Of a DNA stretch of 51,385 bases, positions 26,393 through 34,244 are shown piece after piece. Source of the DNA: Pontibacter fetidus (GTDB lineage Bacteria > Bacteroidota > Bacteroidia > Cytophagales > Hymenobacteraceae); contig NZ_JAAEAA010000027.1 in the NCBI RefSeq assembly GCF_010119545.1, positions 1-51,385 of the forward strand, given 5' to 3'. Made by a program: the position numbers and the translations under genes. Within the stretch, counting starts at the first letter, position 1. The number at the start of each line of letters is the position of its first letter. The notes under the pieces were generated by a model that made no database searches, was not told the origin of the DNA, and was given only the letters and a program-made list of their open reading frames with translations.

Positions 26393-26746
26393 ATGAAAAA
26401 GTTATACATACCTACAATACTCATTTTGCTGTTGGTGCTTATTGGCAGTTTTCCGGCTATGGCACAATCAACCAACTCGAGAGCTGACGAAGATGCGCGC
26501 CGCCTTCATCTGGCCGACTCGTTATTTCAGGTGCGAAGTGCTTCAACAGAAGTAACCAAATCGGCGCTAAAAGAAGCAGAACGAGAGTTAAAACTGGCCC
26601 AGGATAAATATAAAGCTGCAAAAGAGGCGCATAAACGCAACACGGATGCTGCTAATGCGGCCAAAAAAACATACAAGCTCGAGCAAAAATCTATAAAAGC
26701 CCGCGAAAAAGCCGAGAAGCAATCTGCTAAGTCCGGCGATATGTAA
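26393..26746 (+). CDS. Small exported coiled-coil protein
   Basis: 117 residues. A signal peptide covers about residues 1-24 (ends PAMAQ). The rest is highly charged and helical, with heptad-like spacing from about residue 55 (KEAERELKLAQDKYKAAKEA and onward). It is Lys/Ala/Glu-rich and has no cysteine. The function is unknown; periplasmic coiled-coil proteins of this size are common in Bacteroidota. A terminator of the same stem sequence as that of the E2 gene follows. Confidence 0.75.
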   Translation: MKKLYIPTILILLLVLIGSFPAMAQSTNSRADEDARRLHLADSLFQVRSASTEVTKSALKEAERELKLAQDKYKAAKEAHKRNTDAANAAKKTYKLEQKSIKAREKAEKQSAKSGDM

Positions 26747-26814
26747 AATACTACTCGGGAATTTGAGTGTAACGGTTGTATTAAGATAGTTCGTAGCAGT
26801 TGCAAAGGATAAAA

Positions 26815-26844
26815 AAACCTCTCCGGGGTAGGAGAGGCTTTTCT
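26815..26844. terminator. Terminator between convergent small genes
   Basis: ACCTCTCC and GGAGAGG with a GGGGTA-type loop. It has an A run on the left and CTTTTCTGTTT on the right, so it can serve both genes. Confidence 0.75.
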
Positions 26845-26862
26845 GTTTGTAAACTATAGCTT

Positions 26863-27423
26863 TTATACTTCAGCTTCGGTATTTATAATCTTAAGTGCTT
26901 TCGCGATCTTGTTACTCCATTTCTTTTGCTTAGCATAGTTGTTTCCGCCATAGGTTTCGCGGTCATAGCGGTCCTGGTGGGCCTGCATCAGCGCTATTTT
27001 ATCCTGCAGCATCTTTTCTACCTGGTCTTTTTGTTTCAGCGTTTTTCTGTCCAAGCTATTCAGTTCTATTTCCAGGGTCTCGGCATACAGGTGGGCAATG
27101 TCGAAGTGTAGCTGCTCATGTTTTAAGGAGTAATCATCGCGGTAAGCAGGCTTTACCCACGACTCATCCTTAAAAGCCACGGCATACGCATCGTAAGTTA
27201 CGCCCCCGGACCAAAAGCTGGTTTCCTTTACCTTTAAAAAGATGCTTACCGTAATTTCGGCGCCTTTATGTGCGTCAGATGGTTTGGGCCGGCCTTTAAA
27301 ATCCTGCCAGGTCAGTTTTTTGCCGGGCTCATAGGCCAGTACATTAAAGCTCTGTGCAAAGCTGCTCAAAGAAAGTATAAGGCCTAACAGTGTCAGAAAG
27401 TAGCGTTTCATGTGGTTTCTCAT
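26863..27423 (-). CDS. Exported DUF922 protein, possible zinc protease fold
   Basis: 186 residues. A signal peptide ends near SSFAQ (residue ~24); ATGs at residues 1 and 5 are both possible starts. The domain opens with KLTWQDFKGRPKPSDAHKG, the DUF922 hallmark, and contains LKHEQLHFDIAHLYAE, an HExxH motif (H102, E103, H106). That motif suggests a zinc-dependent hydrolase, but no activity has been assigned to the family as far as I know. The last third is a charged helical stretch. Confidence 0.82.
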   Translation of the reverse strand: MRNHMKRYFLTLLGLILSLSSFAQSFNVLAYEPGKKLTWQDFKGRPKPSDAHKGAEITVSIFLKVKETSFWSGGVTYDAYAVAFKDESWVKPAYRDDYSLKHEQLHFDIAHLYAETLEIELNSLDRKTLKQKDQVEKMLQDKIALMQAHQDRYDRETYGGNNYAKQKKWSNKIAKALKIINTEAEV

Positions 27424-27577
27424 AGTTGCTTTGGCTTACAGATGCATAAAACGAGCCAAACATACTTTACCTGCCGCCTTCAGCCCGAAAATATACACGC
27501 CGGCTGCCAACTATAGTTACAGATATGTACAAAAAAGTAAAACGTTTTTTCTGCCCAGACTTCCCGGCAACTATAGC

Positions 27578-28768
27578 TTACCTGAATAATTCCGGCAGCT
27601 GCTGAAGTAACGTATAACCGCCCATCCAGGCCATCACCAGCACTACCAACGCCCCGAAAACAGTGAGCCAAAGCGGGTGGCGGTAATCCCCGATGATTTT
27701 TCGGTTATGCGCTGCCAAAAGTATGGTACCTAACGTAACCGGCAGAATAAGGCCATTAAGCGAGCCGGCAAGTATAAGCAGGTGCACCGGTTTGCCTATC
27801 GTTACAAAAATAAGGGTGGAGATAACTATGAAGAGGATGATCACCCAGTTTTCGTACCTGGCAATGGTGCTGTTAAACGATTTTATAAAAGATACTGAAG
27901 TATAAGCCGAGCCAACTATAGAAGTTATAGCTGCTGAGAACATAACGATACCAAATAACTTATAGCCCACATTGCCTGCAGCCAGCTGAAAAACGGAAGC
28001 CGGCGGGTTGCTTTCGTCCAGCAACAGCCCTTTACTGATAACGCCCAGCGCAGCCAGAAACAAGAAAATACGGATTACAGAAGCGATGGTAATACCTGAT
28101 ACTGCACTGGTTGTTACCTCCAGCAGGGCAGCTTTCCCTTTTATACCGGCATCCAGCAGGCGGTGGCCACCTGCAAACGTAATGTAACCCCCAACCGTGC
28201 CGCCCACCAATGTTACAATGGCAATTATGTCTATCTTTTTCGGAACAAAGGTGCGGTGTAGGGCTTCGCCAACTGGTGGCGAGGACGTAACAGCCACGTA
28301 AACGATCAGCAGGATCATAAGCAGACCCATACCTTGCGCAAAACGGTCCATAACTTTGCCGGCTTCTTTTACCAGGAAAATACCGATAGCTATACCTGCC
28401 GAAAGCACAGCGCCTGCCTCCGTTGAAATACCGAACAACACATTAAAACCCAGCCCTGCACCGCCCACATTGCCGATATTAAACGCCAGCCCACCCAGCA
28501 CGATAAGTATAGCGATGAATAACCCAAGCCCCGGCAGTATTGCATTGGCAATGTCCTGGGCACGTTTTTCTGAAACGGCAATTACCCGCCATACATTCAG
28601 CTGCACACCAATATCCAGGACAATAGAGGTAAGGATGACAAAACCAAAGCTGGCAGCCAGCGATTGCGTAAAGACAGTGGTCTGGGTAAGAAAGCCGGGA
28701 CCAACTGCAGAGGTTGCCATCAGGAACGCAGCGCCCAGCAGCACGCTCCAGTTGCGGGGTTGTTTCAT
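27578..28768 (-). CDS. NRAMP-superfamily transporter of the YcsG type
   Basis: 396 residues, about 11 membrane helices. The N-terminal segment is NRAMP-like ([16 protein letters not shown]), but the DPGN metal-binding motif of true NRAMP carriers is replaced by QTTVFTQ. Its start overlaps the pxpA stop by four bases (ATGA), so the two are translationally coupled in a pxpB-pxpC-pxpA-transporter operon. Bacillus subtilis YcsG occupies the same position beside ycsF/kipI/kipA. I infer import of 5-oxoproline or a related organic substrate rather than a divalent metal; this is not proven. Confidence 0.85.
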   Translation of the reverse strand: MKQPRNWSVLLGAAFLMATSAVGPGFLTQTTVFTQSLAASFGFVILTSIVLDIGVQLNVWRVIAVSEKRAQDIANAILPGLGLFIAILIVLGGLAFNIGNVGGAGLGFNVLFGISTEAGAVLSAGIAIGIFLVKEAGKVMDRFAQGMGLLMILLIVYVAVTSSPPVGEALHRTFVPKKIDIIAIVTLVGGTVGGYITFAGGHRLLDAGIKGKAALLEVTTSAVSGITIASVIRIFLFLAALGVISKGLLLDESNPPASVFQLAAGNVGYKLFGIVMFSAAITSIVGSAYTSVSFIKSFNSTIARYENWVIILFIVISTLIFVTIGKPVHLLILAGSLNGLILPVTLGTILLAAHNRKIIGDYRHPLWLTVFGALVVLVMAWMGGYTLLQQLPELFR

Positions 28769-29532
28769 AAACTATAGGTTGGCGCTACGTTAATACGTTC
28801 GTTTTCAAGTACCTGCCTGATGTACCGGGCAAATTCCAGGGCATGCGGGCCATCGCCGTGTATGCAAATGGTATCAGCCTGTATAATTACATCGGTGCCC
28901 TGCTGCGATAGAACTTTTCCCTCTTTCACCATTCGTACTACTTGTTTTATAGCATCTTCGTGGTTGGTAAGCATGGCATTTGGTAAACGGCGGGAGGTAA
29001 GAGTGCCATCGGGCTGGTAAGTTCGGTCAGCAAATACTTCGTTGGCAGTTTTTAAGCCCAGCCTTTTACCGGCTTTTATCATTTCGCTGCCAGCCAGGCC
29101 ATACAACACGGCATCCGGGCATACCTTGTAAACTGCCTCTGCTATAGCTTCGGCCAATCCAGCATTTACAGCTGCCATGTTGTAGAGTGCCCCGTGCGGT
29201 TTTACATGATGAAGAGATGCGCCTGCTGCAGTTACAAATCCATTGAGAGCCCCGACCTGGTACACGGTCATGTCAAAAGCCTCTTGTGCAGATATGGTCA
29301 TTTCGCGGCGGCCAAAGCCTGCAAGGTCTGGTAAGCCCGGGTGAGCGCCTATGGCTACCTTATGAAGCAACGCCAGTTCAACCGTTTTCCGCATTACAGC
29401 AGGGTCGCCGGCATGGTACCCGCAGGCTATATTGGCTGAAGTAACATAGGGAAGTATAGCCGCATCGTTGCCAAGGGTGTAAGCACCAAAGCTTTCGCCC
29501 ATATCGCAGTTCAGGTCTACGGTAAGTTGCAT
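28765..29532 (-). CDS. pxpA: 5-Oxoprolinase subunit A (LamB/YcsF family)
   Basis: 255 residues from the ATG at 29532. This start was preferred over one 36 bases upstream because family members begin with the equivalent of [16 protein letters not shown] and because it leaves a 5-base gap after pxpC rather than an overlap. Other signatures are [36 protein letters not shown] and the terminal [13 protein letters not shown]. PxpA works with PxpB and PxpC to hydrolyse 5-oxoproline (pyroglutamate) to glutamate using ATP (EC 3.5.2.9). All three subunits are present here in one operon. Confidence 0.95.
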   Translation of the reverse strand: MQLTVDLNCDMGESFGAYTLGNDAAILPYVTSANIACGYHAGDPAVMRKTVELALLHKVAIGAHPGLPDLAGFGRREMTISAQEAFDMTVYQVGALNGFVTAAGASLHHVKPHGALYNMAAVNAGLAEAIAEAVYKVCPDAVLYGLAGSEMIKAGKRLGLKTANEVFADRTYQPDGTLTSRRLPNAMLTNHEDAIKQVVRMVKEGKVLSQQGTDVIIQADTICIHGDGPHALEFARYIRQVLENERINVAPTYSL

Positions 29533-29537
29533 CGCAT

Positions 29538-30545
29538 TTATAGTTTCATTTTTATCTGTAAGGCCCATTCCAGCTGTTCTAATTTTTGTTCCTGTTGCAT
29601 GTATAGTTGCTGTGCTTTTTCCAAAGTAACTTCTTCAAATGTAATATATTTTCCAGGCTGTACCTGCGCCAGCTTCGGCAAATCGGCTGTGATAACCTGC
29701 GCCACACGCGGATAGCCGCCAGTGGTCTGGTGGTCGGCCATAAGCACGATAGGTTGCCCTTGGGGGGGGACTTGCACGGTGCCAAACGTAACTGCACTGG
29801 AAAGTAATTCTTTCGGTTCGGTTAGGGAAAGCGGAGAGCCCTGCAAGCGATAGCCCATCCGGTCCGATTCAGATTTAACCAGGTATTTTTCTGTCCGGAA
29901 GTGTGTCAGGTCGCTCTCTGCAAATAGTTCGTATTCGGGGCCTTTTACAGCTCTTATAGTTGGGTTTTCCTCATAGGTAGGGTAAAGTTCAGGGGCAGGG
30001 GACCAGGTGGCCTGGTTATAGTTTCCGGTTCTCTCTGGTAGCTCCAGTTCCCGCCAATAGGTTGTTAGGCGCGCATCAGGTTCGTTGACATTCAAAATAT
30101 CATCGGCCTGCAACGCCCTGCCTTTATACCCCCCGATACCGGCACGCAGATACGTTGCAAAACTCCCCAATACCTCCGGAACAGCATAGCCACCGGCAAT
30201 GGCTACATAACTACGGCAACCAAGTACAGGCGTCCCAAAAGCAAGTATAGCTCCTTTTTTTACTAAGGTTGGGCGCCATAGTTTTATCGGTTGCCCGTCT
30301 ATAGTTGGCGATAGGTTTGCTCCGGTTACTGCTATCAGATGATCTGCGTCAAAGTATAGTTGGGGGCCAAGCAAGGTTATTTCTAAGGCAGCGGAATGTG
30401 GCGCGTTGCCTACCAGCAGGTTGGCTATTCGCAGCGCAATTTTATCCATGGCGCCGCTCACCACCATCCCATCCTTTTGGTAACCATACCTGCCCTCATC
30501 CTGGATAGTGCTTAGCAGGCCCGGTTTCAGAATTTTAATGGACAT
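29538..30545 (-). CDS. pxpC: 5-Oxoprolinase subunit C (biotin-dependent carboxyltransferase-like)
   Basis: 335 residues. It opens [22 protein letters not shown] and has the KipA/AHS2-type motifs [26 protein letters not shown], and the late [12 protein letters not shown] and [14 protein letters not shown] blocks. The family fold is shared with urea amidolyase and allophanate hydrolase domains. The first 11 bases overlap the end of pxpB, a sign of translational coupling. Together with PxpB it forms the ATP-using part of the 5-oxoprolinase complex. Confidence 0.94.
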   Translation of the reverse strand: MSIKILKPGLLSTIQDEGRYGYQKDGMVVSGAMDKIALRIANLLVGNAPHSAALEITLLGPQLYFDADHLIAVTGANLSPTIDGQPIKLWRPTLVKKGAILAFGTPVLGCRSYVAIAGGYAVPEVLGSFATYLRAGIGGYKGRALQADDILNVNEPDARLTTYWRELELPERTGNYNQATWSPAPELYPTYEENPTIRAVKGPEYELFAESDLTHFRTEKYLVKSESDRMGYRLQGSPLSLTEPKELLSSAVTFGTVQVPPQGQPIVLMADHQTTGGYPRVAQVITADLPKLAQVQPGKYITFEEVTLEKAQQLYMQQEQKLEQLEWALQIKMKL

Positions 30546-31266
30546 GCAGTTCCTTTCGCTGCTTAAACTCGTCCGGGGTAATGGCTACAAATTTTACGGT
30601 ATCGCCGGCCTGCAGCAAACTGGGCTGCTTTCGGTTTGGGTTAAAAAGTGCTAGCGGTGTGCAGCCTATCAGCTGCCAACCGCCGGGCGTCTGGATAGGG
30701 TAGATACCTGTTTGCCTGCCGGCAATACCCACGGACCCTGCTGGTATAACGGCACGCGGCGTCTTTTTGCGGGGAGCAGCAATCCGTTCATCCAGGCCAC
30801 CCAGGTACGGAAAACCAGGTGCAAAACCGATCATATATACCTGGTAGCTGCCGCTGGTATGTATGGCAATCACTTCTTCCGGAGTAAGGTGGTTATGGTT
30901 GGCTACATACGCCAGGTCAGGACCAAACTTGCCTCCATAACATACTGGTATATTTACCTCGCGCGAAGTATAAACCTGGCTTTCCTTTTTCAGATGTCGG
31001 AGCATATCCAGCATCAGTACCTGTATTCTTTCGTAGGGGCTCAGGGTGTCCTGTTCTGCCAATATCCAGGGGTTATAATAAACGGTAACGGTGGTAAAAG
31101 CAGGCACAAACTCGATCAGGCCCCGGAAAGGATGCAGTTGCAGGTAAGTTGCAAAACTTCGCACCAGGTTGTGTGTTTCGGTAGCTATCGTGTCGCCGAA
31201 CTGGAGCACAACAGCTGCATCGCCAAGCGGGTACATTTGCAGCGAAGCCAGGTCCTGTTGTTTCAT
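30535..31266 (-). CDS. pxpB: 5-Oxoprolinase subunit B (KipI/AHS1 family)
   Basis: 243 residues, first gene of the operon. Signatures: PLGDAAVVLQFGD near the N-terminus, IEFVPAFTTVTVYYNP, HTSGSYQVYMIGFAPGFPYLGGLD, and VPAGSVGIAGRQTGIYPIQTPGGWQLIG-type sequence (split here as IPAGSVGIAGRQTGIYP and TPGGWQLIG). A second possible start lies at residue 11 (MYPLGDAA). The upstream region contains an isolated hairpin with a U-rich run that could act as an attenuator. Confidence 0.94.
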   Translation of the reverse strand: MKQQDLASLQMYPLGDAAVVLQFGDTIATETHNLVRSFATYLQLHPFRGLIEFVPAFTTVTVYYNPWILAEQDTLSPYERIQVLMLDMLRHLKKESQVYTSREVNIPVCYGGKFGPDLAYVANHNHLTPEEVIAIHTSGSYQVYMIGFAPGFPYLGGLDERIAAPRKKTPRAVIPAGSVGIAGRQTGIYPIQTPGGWQLIGCTPLALFNPNRKQPSLLQAGDTVKFVAITPDEFKQRKELHVH

Positions 31267-31691
31267 ATGCCGGGAGTATACGCGTTAGTGTTGCCTTTAA
31301 AAATTTACCTAAGCTGGTAAGCTAAATATAGGCAATCCTATAGTTATACTGCAAGTAGCTGGTAGCAGGACCAAAAATAAAAGCCGCTCCAGCAGGGCGG
31401 CTTTTATTATACAAACTAATCTATACTATTTATGGAGCGGGTAATGCTTTAGTTCTATCACACTTTATGAGGCTAACGTAAATTTACCTTTAAAAGATAT
31501 ACTTTTTTATATATTCTGTTTTATAGATACCTGAACTGCCCAAATGGTTGCATGCACTTTTAGAATTTTTACCGACAATTTGGCGCAAACTATACGATTG
31601 GCTTTTTGTTTGAAGATGCCGTAGTTTTACAAACATACCGTGGCAAAGTATAAACTATAGCTGCGAACACTAACATTCAATTCAGGAACAC
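31267..31691. other. Divergent intergenic region between pxpB and hslV
   Basis: About 425 A/T-rich bases without a gene. The only structured element is the hairpin at 31376-31408. Two divergent promoters are expected here but I could not place them with confidence. Confidence 0.5.
31376..31408 (-). terminator. Orphan terminator-like hairpin upstream of pxpB
   Basis: An ATAAAAGCCGC / GCGGCTTTTAT stem. On the minus strand it is followed by TTTTATTTTTGG, the form of an intrinsic terminator, yet no gene ends here. It lies 110 bases before the pxpB start, on the transcribed leader side. Confidence 0.6.
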
Positions 31692-32234
31692 ATGACCAAG
31701 ATAAGATCGACTACCGTTTTAGGCATTTACCACAACGGCGAAGTAGCCCTGGGCGCCGACGGCCAGGCCACCATGGACAAGCACATTGCCAAAAGCAACG
31801 TTAAAAAAATACGTAAGCTGCTGGACGGAAAAGTAGTAACAGGTTTTGCCGGCTCTACCGCCGATGCCTTTACCTTATTGGAGCGTTTTGAAGAAAAGCT
31901 GAATGCCTACCAGCACAACATGAAACGCGCCGCCATAGAACTAGCTAAAGACTGGCGCAAAGACCAGTACCTGCGCAAACTGGAAGCCATGATGGTGGTT
32001 GCCAACAAAGATGAGCTGCTGATTATTTCAGGTACCGGCGACGTGCTGGAACCAGACCACCAGATTGCAGCTATCGGTTCGGGAAGTATGTACGCGCACG
32101 CGGCCGCACTTGCCCTGCAGAAACATGCCCCGCACTTATCAGCCGAAGAAATGGTGCGCGAAGCTCTGAACATTGCCGCCGATATCTGCATCTATACCAA
32201 CCATAACCTGATCATCGAAAAGCCGGCCAAATAA
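31692..32234 (+). CDS. hslV: ATP-dependent protease HslVU peptidase subunit
   Basis: 180 residues. HslV is the proteasome-like peptidase that assembles as a double hexameric ring and works with the HslU ATPase. The N-terminal nucleophile is exposed by processing before Thr7 in KIRSTTVLGIYHNG, aligning with Thr1 of mature E. coli HslV; the propeptide is thus six residues. Other motifs are VALGADGQATMDKHI, GFAGSTADAFTL and AAIGSGSMYAHAAALAL. hslU is not in the window, so the two subunit genes are apart in this genome, unlike in many bacteria. Confidence 0.95.
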   Translation: MTKIRSTTVLGIYHNGEVALGADGQATMDKHIAKSNVKKIRKLLDGKVVTGFAGSTADAFTLLERFEEKLNAYQHNMKRAAIELAKDWRKDQYLRKLEAMMVVANKDELLIISGTGDVLEPDHQIAAIGSGSMYAHAAALALQKHAPHLSAEEMVREALNIAADICIYTNHNLIIEKPAK

Positions 32235-32433
32235 GTTTTGGAGTTAGAGAGTTGCGGAGTTAGAAAGTTTGGAAGTTAAAAAGGTATAACTATAAAACTA
32301 TCATCCGAACTATAAATCTGGCTAAGAATCCCTGATTTAAATAAGGATGGATTGATAACAGCAACTTTGGAACCTTAACTTAAGCTGCTGTAATTATTAG
32401 AAATTCCCCTCTTGAGAGGGGTAGGGGTGTGTA
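32235..32433. repeat. Repeats between hslV and the DHS-like gene
   Basis: 32235-32282 holds imperfect tandem units of the GAGTTAGAAAGTT type directly after the hslV stop. 32404-32431 holds CCCCTCTTGAGAGGGG with TAGGGGTGTG, the same short hairpin found in the tails of the composite repeats. No gene or clear terminator is visible between 32235 and 32599. Confidence 0.65.
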
Positions 32434-32599
32434 ACTTCGTTCCTTTGATCCGAATGGGGTTAAGCTTGTAAGGTTTATACTTTGTTCATAGTTAACCTTA
32501 TAGCTCCGATCAACGAATAACGATTAATAAATAACGAAATATGTCTTAACTTGCCACCCGAAACAGCTCGTTGGGTTGTTAGGCTTTATGCTCCAAACT

Positions 32600-33571
32600 A
32601 TGAACGTATCAGAATTCTTAAAGAAACACTACAAACATTTTAACGCAGCCTCTGTGATAGACGCTGCCGAAGGCTATAAAACCCACCTGAACAACGGTGG
32701 CAAAATGATGATCACGCTGGCTGGCGCTATGTCTACAGCTGAGATGGGGATTATACTTGCAGAGATGATCCGTCAGGACAAAGTGCATGCTATTTCGTGT
32801 ACTGGCGCCAACCTGGAGGAAGATATCTTTAACCTGGTAGCCCACGATTACTACGAGCGCGTGCCGCATTACCGCGAACTTTCTGCGGCTGATGAGGAAG
32901 CCCTGCTGGAGCGCCACATGAACCGCGTAACTGATACCTGTATTCCGGAAGAAGAGGCGATGCGCCGTTTAGAGCATACGGTACTTAAGTTCTGGGAGAA
33001 AGCTGACCAGGAAGGCAAATCATACTTCCCACATGAGTTCTTTTACCAGATACTGTTATCAGGCGACCTGGAGCAGTATTACCAGATAGACCCGAAAAAC
33101 AGCTGGATGCTGGAAGCTGCTAAAAAGAACCTGCCTATCATCTGCCCGGGCTGGGAAGATTCAACGTTAGGTAACATTTATGCAGGCCACGTAATTGCCG
33201 GCGACATCAAAAATGTGCATACCATGAAAACTGGTATCCAGTACATGATTTATCTGGCTGACTGGTATACTCAGAATGCGAAAGAAGAGTCAACTATAGG
33301 TTTCTTCCAGATTGGTGGTGGTATAGCCGGCGATTTCCCAATATGCGTAGTGCCAATGCTGCACCAGGATCTTCAGCGTACAGGTGTTCCGCTGTGGGGC
33401 TACTTTGCACAGATATCTGACTCTACTACCAGCTATGGTTCTTATTCTGGTGCTGTGCCAAACGAAAAAATTACCTGGGGTAAATTAGGTAAGAATACAC
33501 CAAAATACATGATCGAATCGGATGCAACTATAGTTGCCCCACTCATTTTCGCGATCGTGTTGGATATGTAA
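32600..33571 (+). CDS. Deoxyhypusine synthase-like protein without the active-site lysine
   Basis: 323 residues from the ATG at 32600 (NVSEFLKKHYKHFNAASV), in the AAACTATG context; upstream TTG and ATG codons are less likely. The DHS fold is clear: ITLAGAMSTAEMGIILAEMIR, ISCTGANLEEDIFNLVAHDYY, CPGWEDSTLGNIYAGHV and the C-terminal WGKLGKNTPKYMIESDATIVAPL. In human DHS the lysine that carries the reaction intermediate lies in GGGVVKHHIAN; here the same place reads GGGIAGDFPIC, so the lysine is gone. Bacteria have no eIF5A, so hypusine formation is excluded. Some bacterial relatives make homospermidine-type polyamines; the reaction of this branch is unclear to me. Confidence 0.88.
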   Translation: MNVSEFLKKHYKHFNAASVIDAAEGYKTHLNNGGKMMITLAGAMSTAEMGIILAEMIRQDKVHAISCTGANLEEDIFNLVAHDYYERVPHYRELSAADEEALLERHMNRVTDTCIPEEEAMRRLEHTVLKFWEKADQEGKSYFPHEFFYQILLSGDLEQYYQIDPKNSWMLEAAKKNLPIICPGWEDSTLGNIYAGHVIAGDIKNVHTMKTGIQYMIYLADWYTQNAKEESTIGFFQIGGGIAGDFPICVVPMLHQDLQRTGVPLWGYFAQISDSTTSYGSYSGAVPNEKITWGKLGKNTPKYMIESDATIVAPLIFAIVLDM

Positions 33572-33593
33572 TTTAGCCCAAAGGCTATACTAT

Positions 33594-33639
33594 AAAACAA
33601 AAGCGGCTGCAGGTTTATACTTGCAGCCGCTTTTGTTTT
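33594..33639. terminator. Terminator of the DHS-like gene
   Basis: An 18-bp perfect stem, AAAACAAAAGCGGCTGCA with its complement, around GGTTTATACT. Confidence 0.92.
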
Positions 33640-33692
33640 GTACTGGCTTGTTCTGTTGCTAAACGTATTAATCTGCATTGTTGCAATAGCCC

Positions 33693-33728
33693 AAGTCCCT
33701 TCTCCTTGAGGAGAAGGTTAGGATGAGG
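33693..33728 (+). repeat. Left inverted repeat of the DUF559 cassette
   Basis: A 36-nt unit with hairpin CCTTCTCC-TTGA-GGAGAAGG followed by TTAGGATGAGG. It is the mirror image of 34164-34199, with 34 of 36 positions identical. The two differences (T..A versus C..G) face each other in the hairpin and keep the base pair. Confidence 0.85.
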
Positions 33729-33749
33729 TGAAAATACAGGTGAACAAGC

Positions 33750-34124
33750 TTAGAAGGTAATACTTCCAGAGTTACCAAATTCATTCTCTATCGCCCAAAC
33801 TACTCTCTGCAATTGAGTATATACCTCACTATTCTCAAATCTTAATACTCTAAACCCCTGTTGTCGTAACCATTCATCCCGAAGTATATCTGCATATTCT
33901 GTCCCTAAATTTTGATGACTCTGACCATCAAGTTCAATAATCAGTTTTTCTTCAAAGCAAAAGAAGTCTACAATATACTTACCTATAGTGTGCTGTCGTC
34001 TGAACTTACGTCCCTTTACCTGCCTGTTACGAAGAGCTTGCCATAGAATAACTTCCGCTGAAGTAGAGTCTCTTCTTAATTGTCTTCTGAATAAAAGATT
34101 GGTCATTAGGTTCTGGTTTGGCAC
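33750..34124 (-). CDS. DUF559 PD-(D/E)XK nuclease-like protein
   Basis: 124 residues. The N-terminal helix is basic (FRRQLRRDSTSAEVILWQALRNRQ). The core holds GRKFRRQHTIGKYIVDFFCF, then EKLIIELDGQSH, which supplies the Asp and the E-x-D of a Vsr/PD-(D/E)XK-type nuclease. A closing block follows in LRQQGFRVLRFENSEV. The gene is bracketed on both sides by inverted copies of a 36-nt hairpin repeat related to those scattered through the window. It may be a small selfish or repeat-associated nuclease. The ATG at 34124 fits; MTNLLFRR (residue 7) is an alternative. Confidence 0.88.
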   Translation of the reverse strand: MPNQNLMTNLLFRRQLRRDSTSAEVILWQALRNRQVKGRKFRRQHTIGKYIVDFFCFEEKLIIELDGQSHQNLGTEYADILRDEWLRQQGFRVLRFENSEVYTQLQRVVWAIENEFGNSGSITF

Positions 34125-34163
34125 ATAACTTTAGCCTGTGGTTTTAAGTTCAGCTGATGTGCC

Positions 34164-34199
34164 CCTCATCCTAACCTTCTCCCCAGGGAGAAGGGACTT
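34164..34199 (-). repeat. Right inverted repeat of the DUF559 cassette
   Basis: On the minus strand it has the same 36-nt unit as 33693-33728, with hairpin CCTTCTCC-CTGG-GGAGAAGG and TTAGGATGAGG. It also lies just after the stop of the M1 peptidase gene and may terminate it. Confidence 0.85.
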
Positions 34200-34202
34200 T
34201 TT

Positions 34203-34243
34203 GACCTTCTAACTTTCTAACTTTCTAACTTCTACCTTTCTAA
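34203..34243 (+). repeat. Tandem CTTTCTAA octamers
   Basis: Four to five imperfect copies of CTTTCTAA directly before the stop codon side of the M1 peptidase gene. The complement, GAGTTAGAAAG, appears at 32235-32282 and 46620-46656. Confidence 0.7.
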
Positions 34244-34244
34244 C

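Noticed and set aside
27578..28768. Annotation as a manganese/iron NRAMP transporter
   Set aside because: The DPGN metal-binding motif is missing and the gene is coupled to pxpABC.
32600..33571. Annotation as a true deoxyhypusine synthase
   Set aside because: Bacteria lack eIF5A and the catalytic lysine is absent, so the classical function is excluded; only the fold is retained.
33693..34199. The facing repeats as a CRISPR array
   Set aside because: Only two units, inverted, with a gene between them and no regular spacers. No CRISPR array or cas gene is present in the window.
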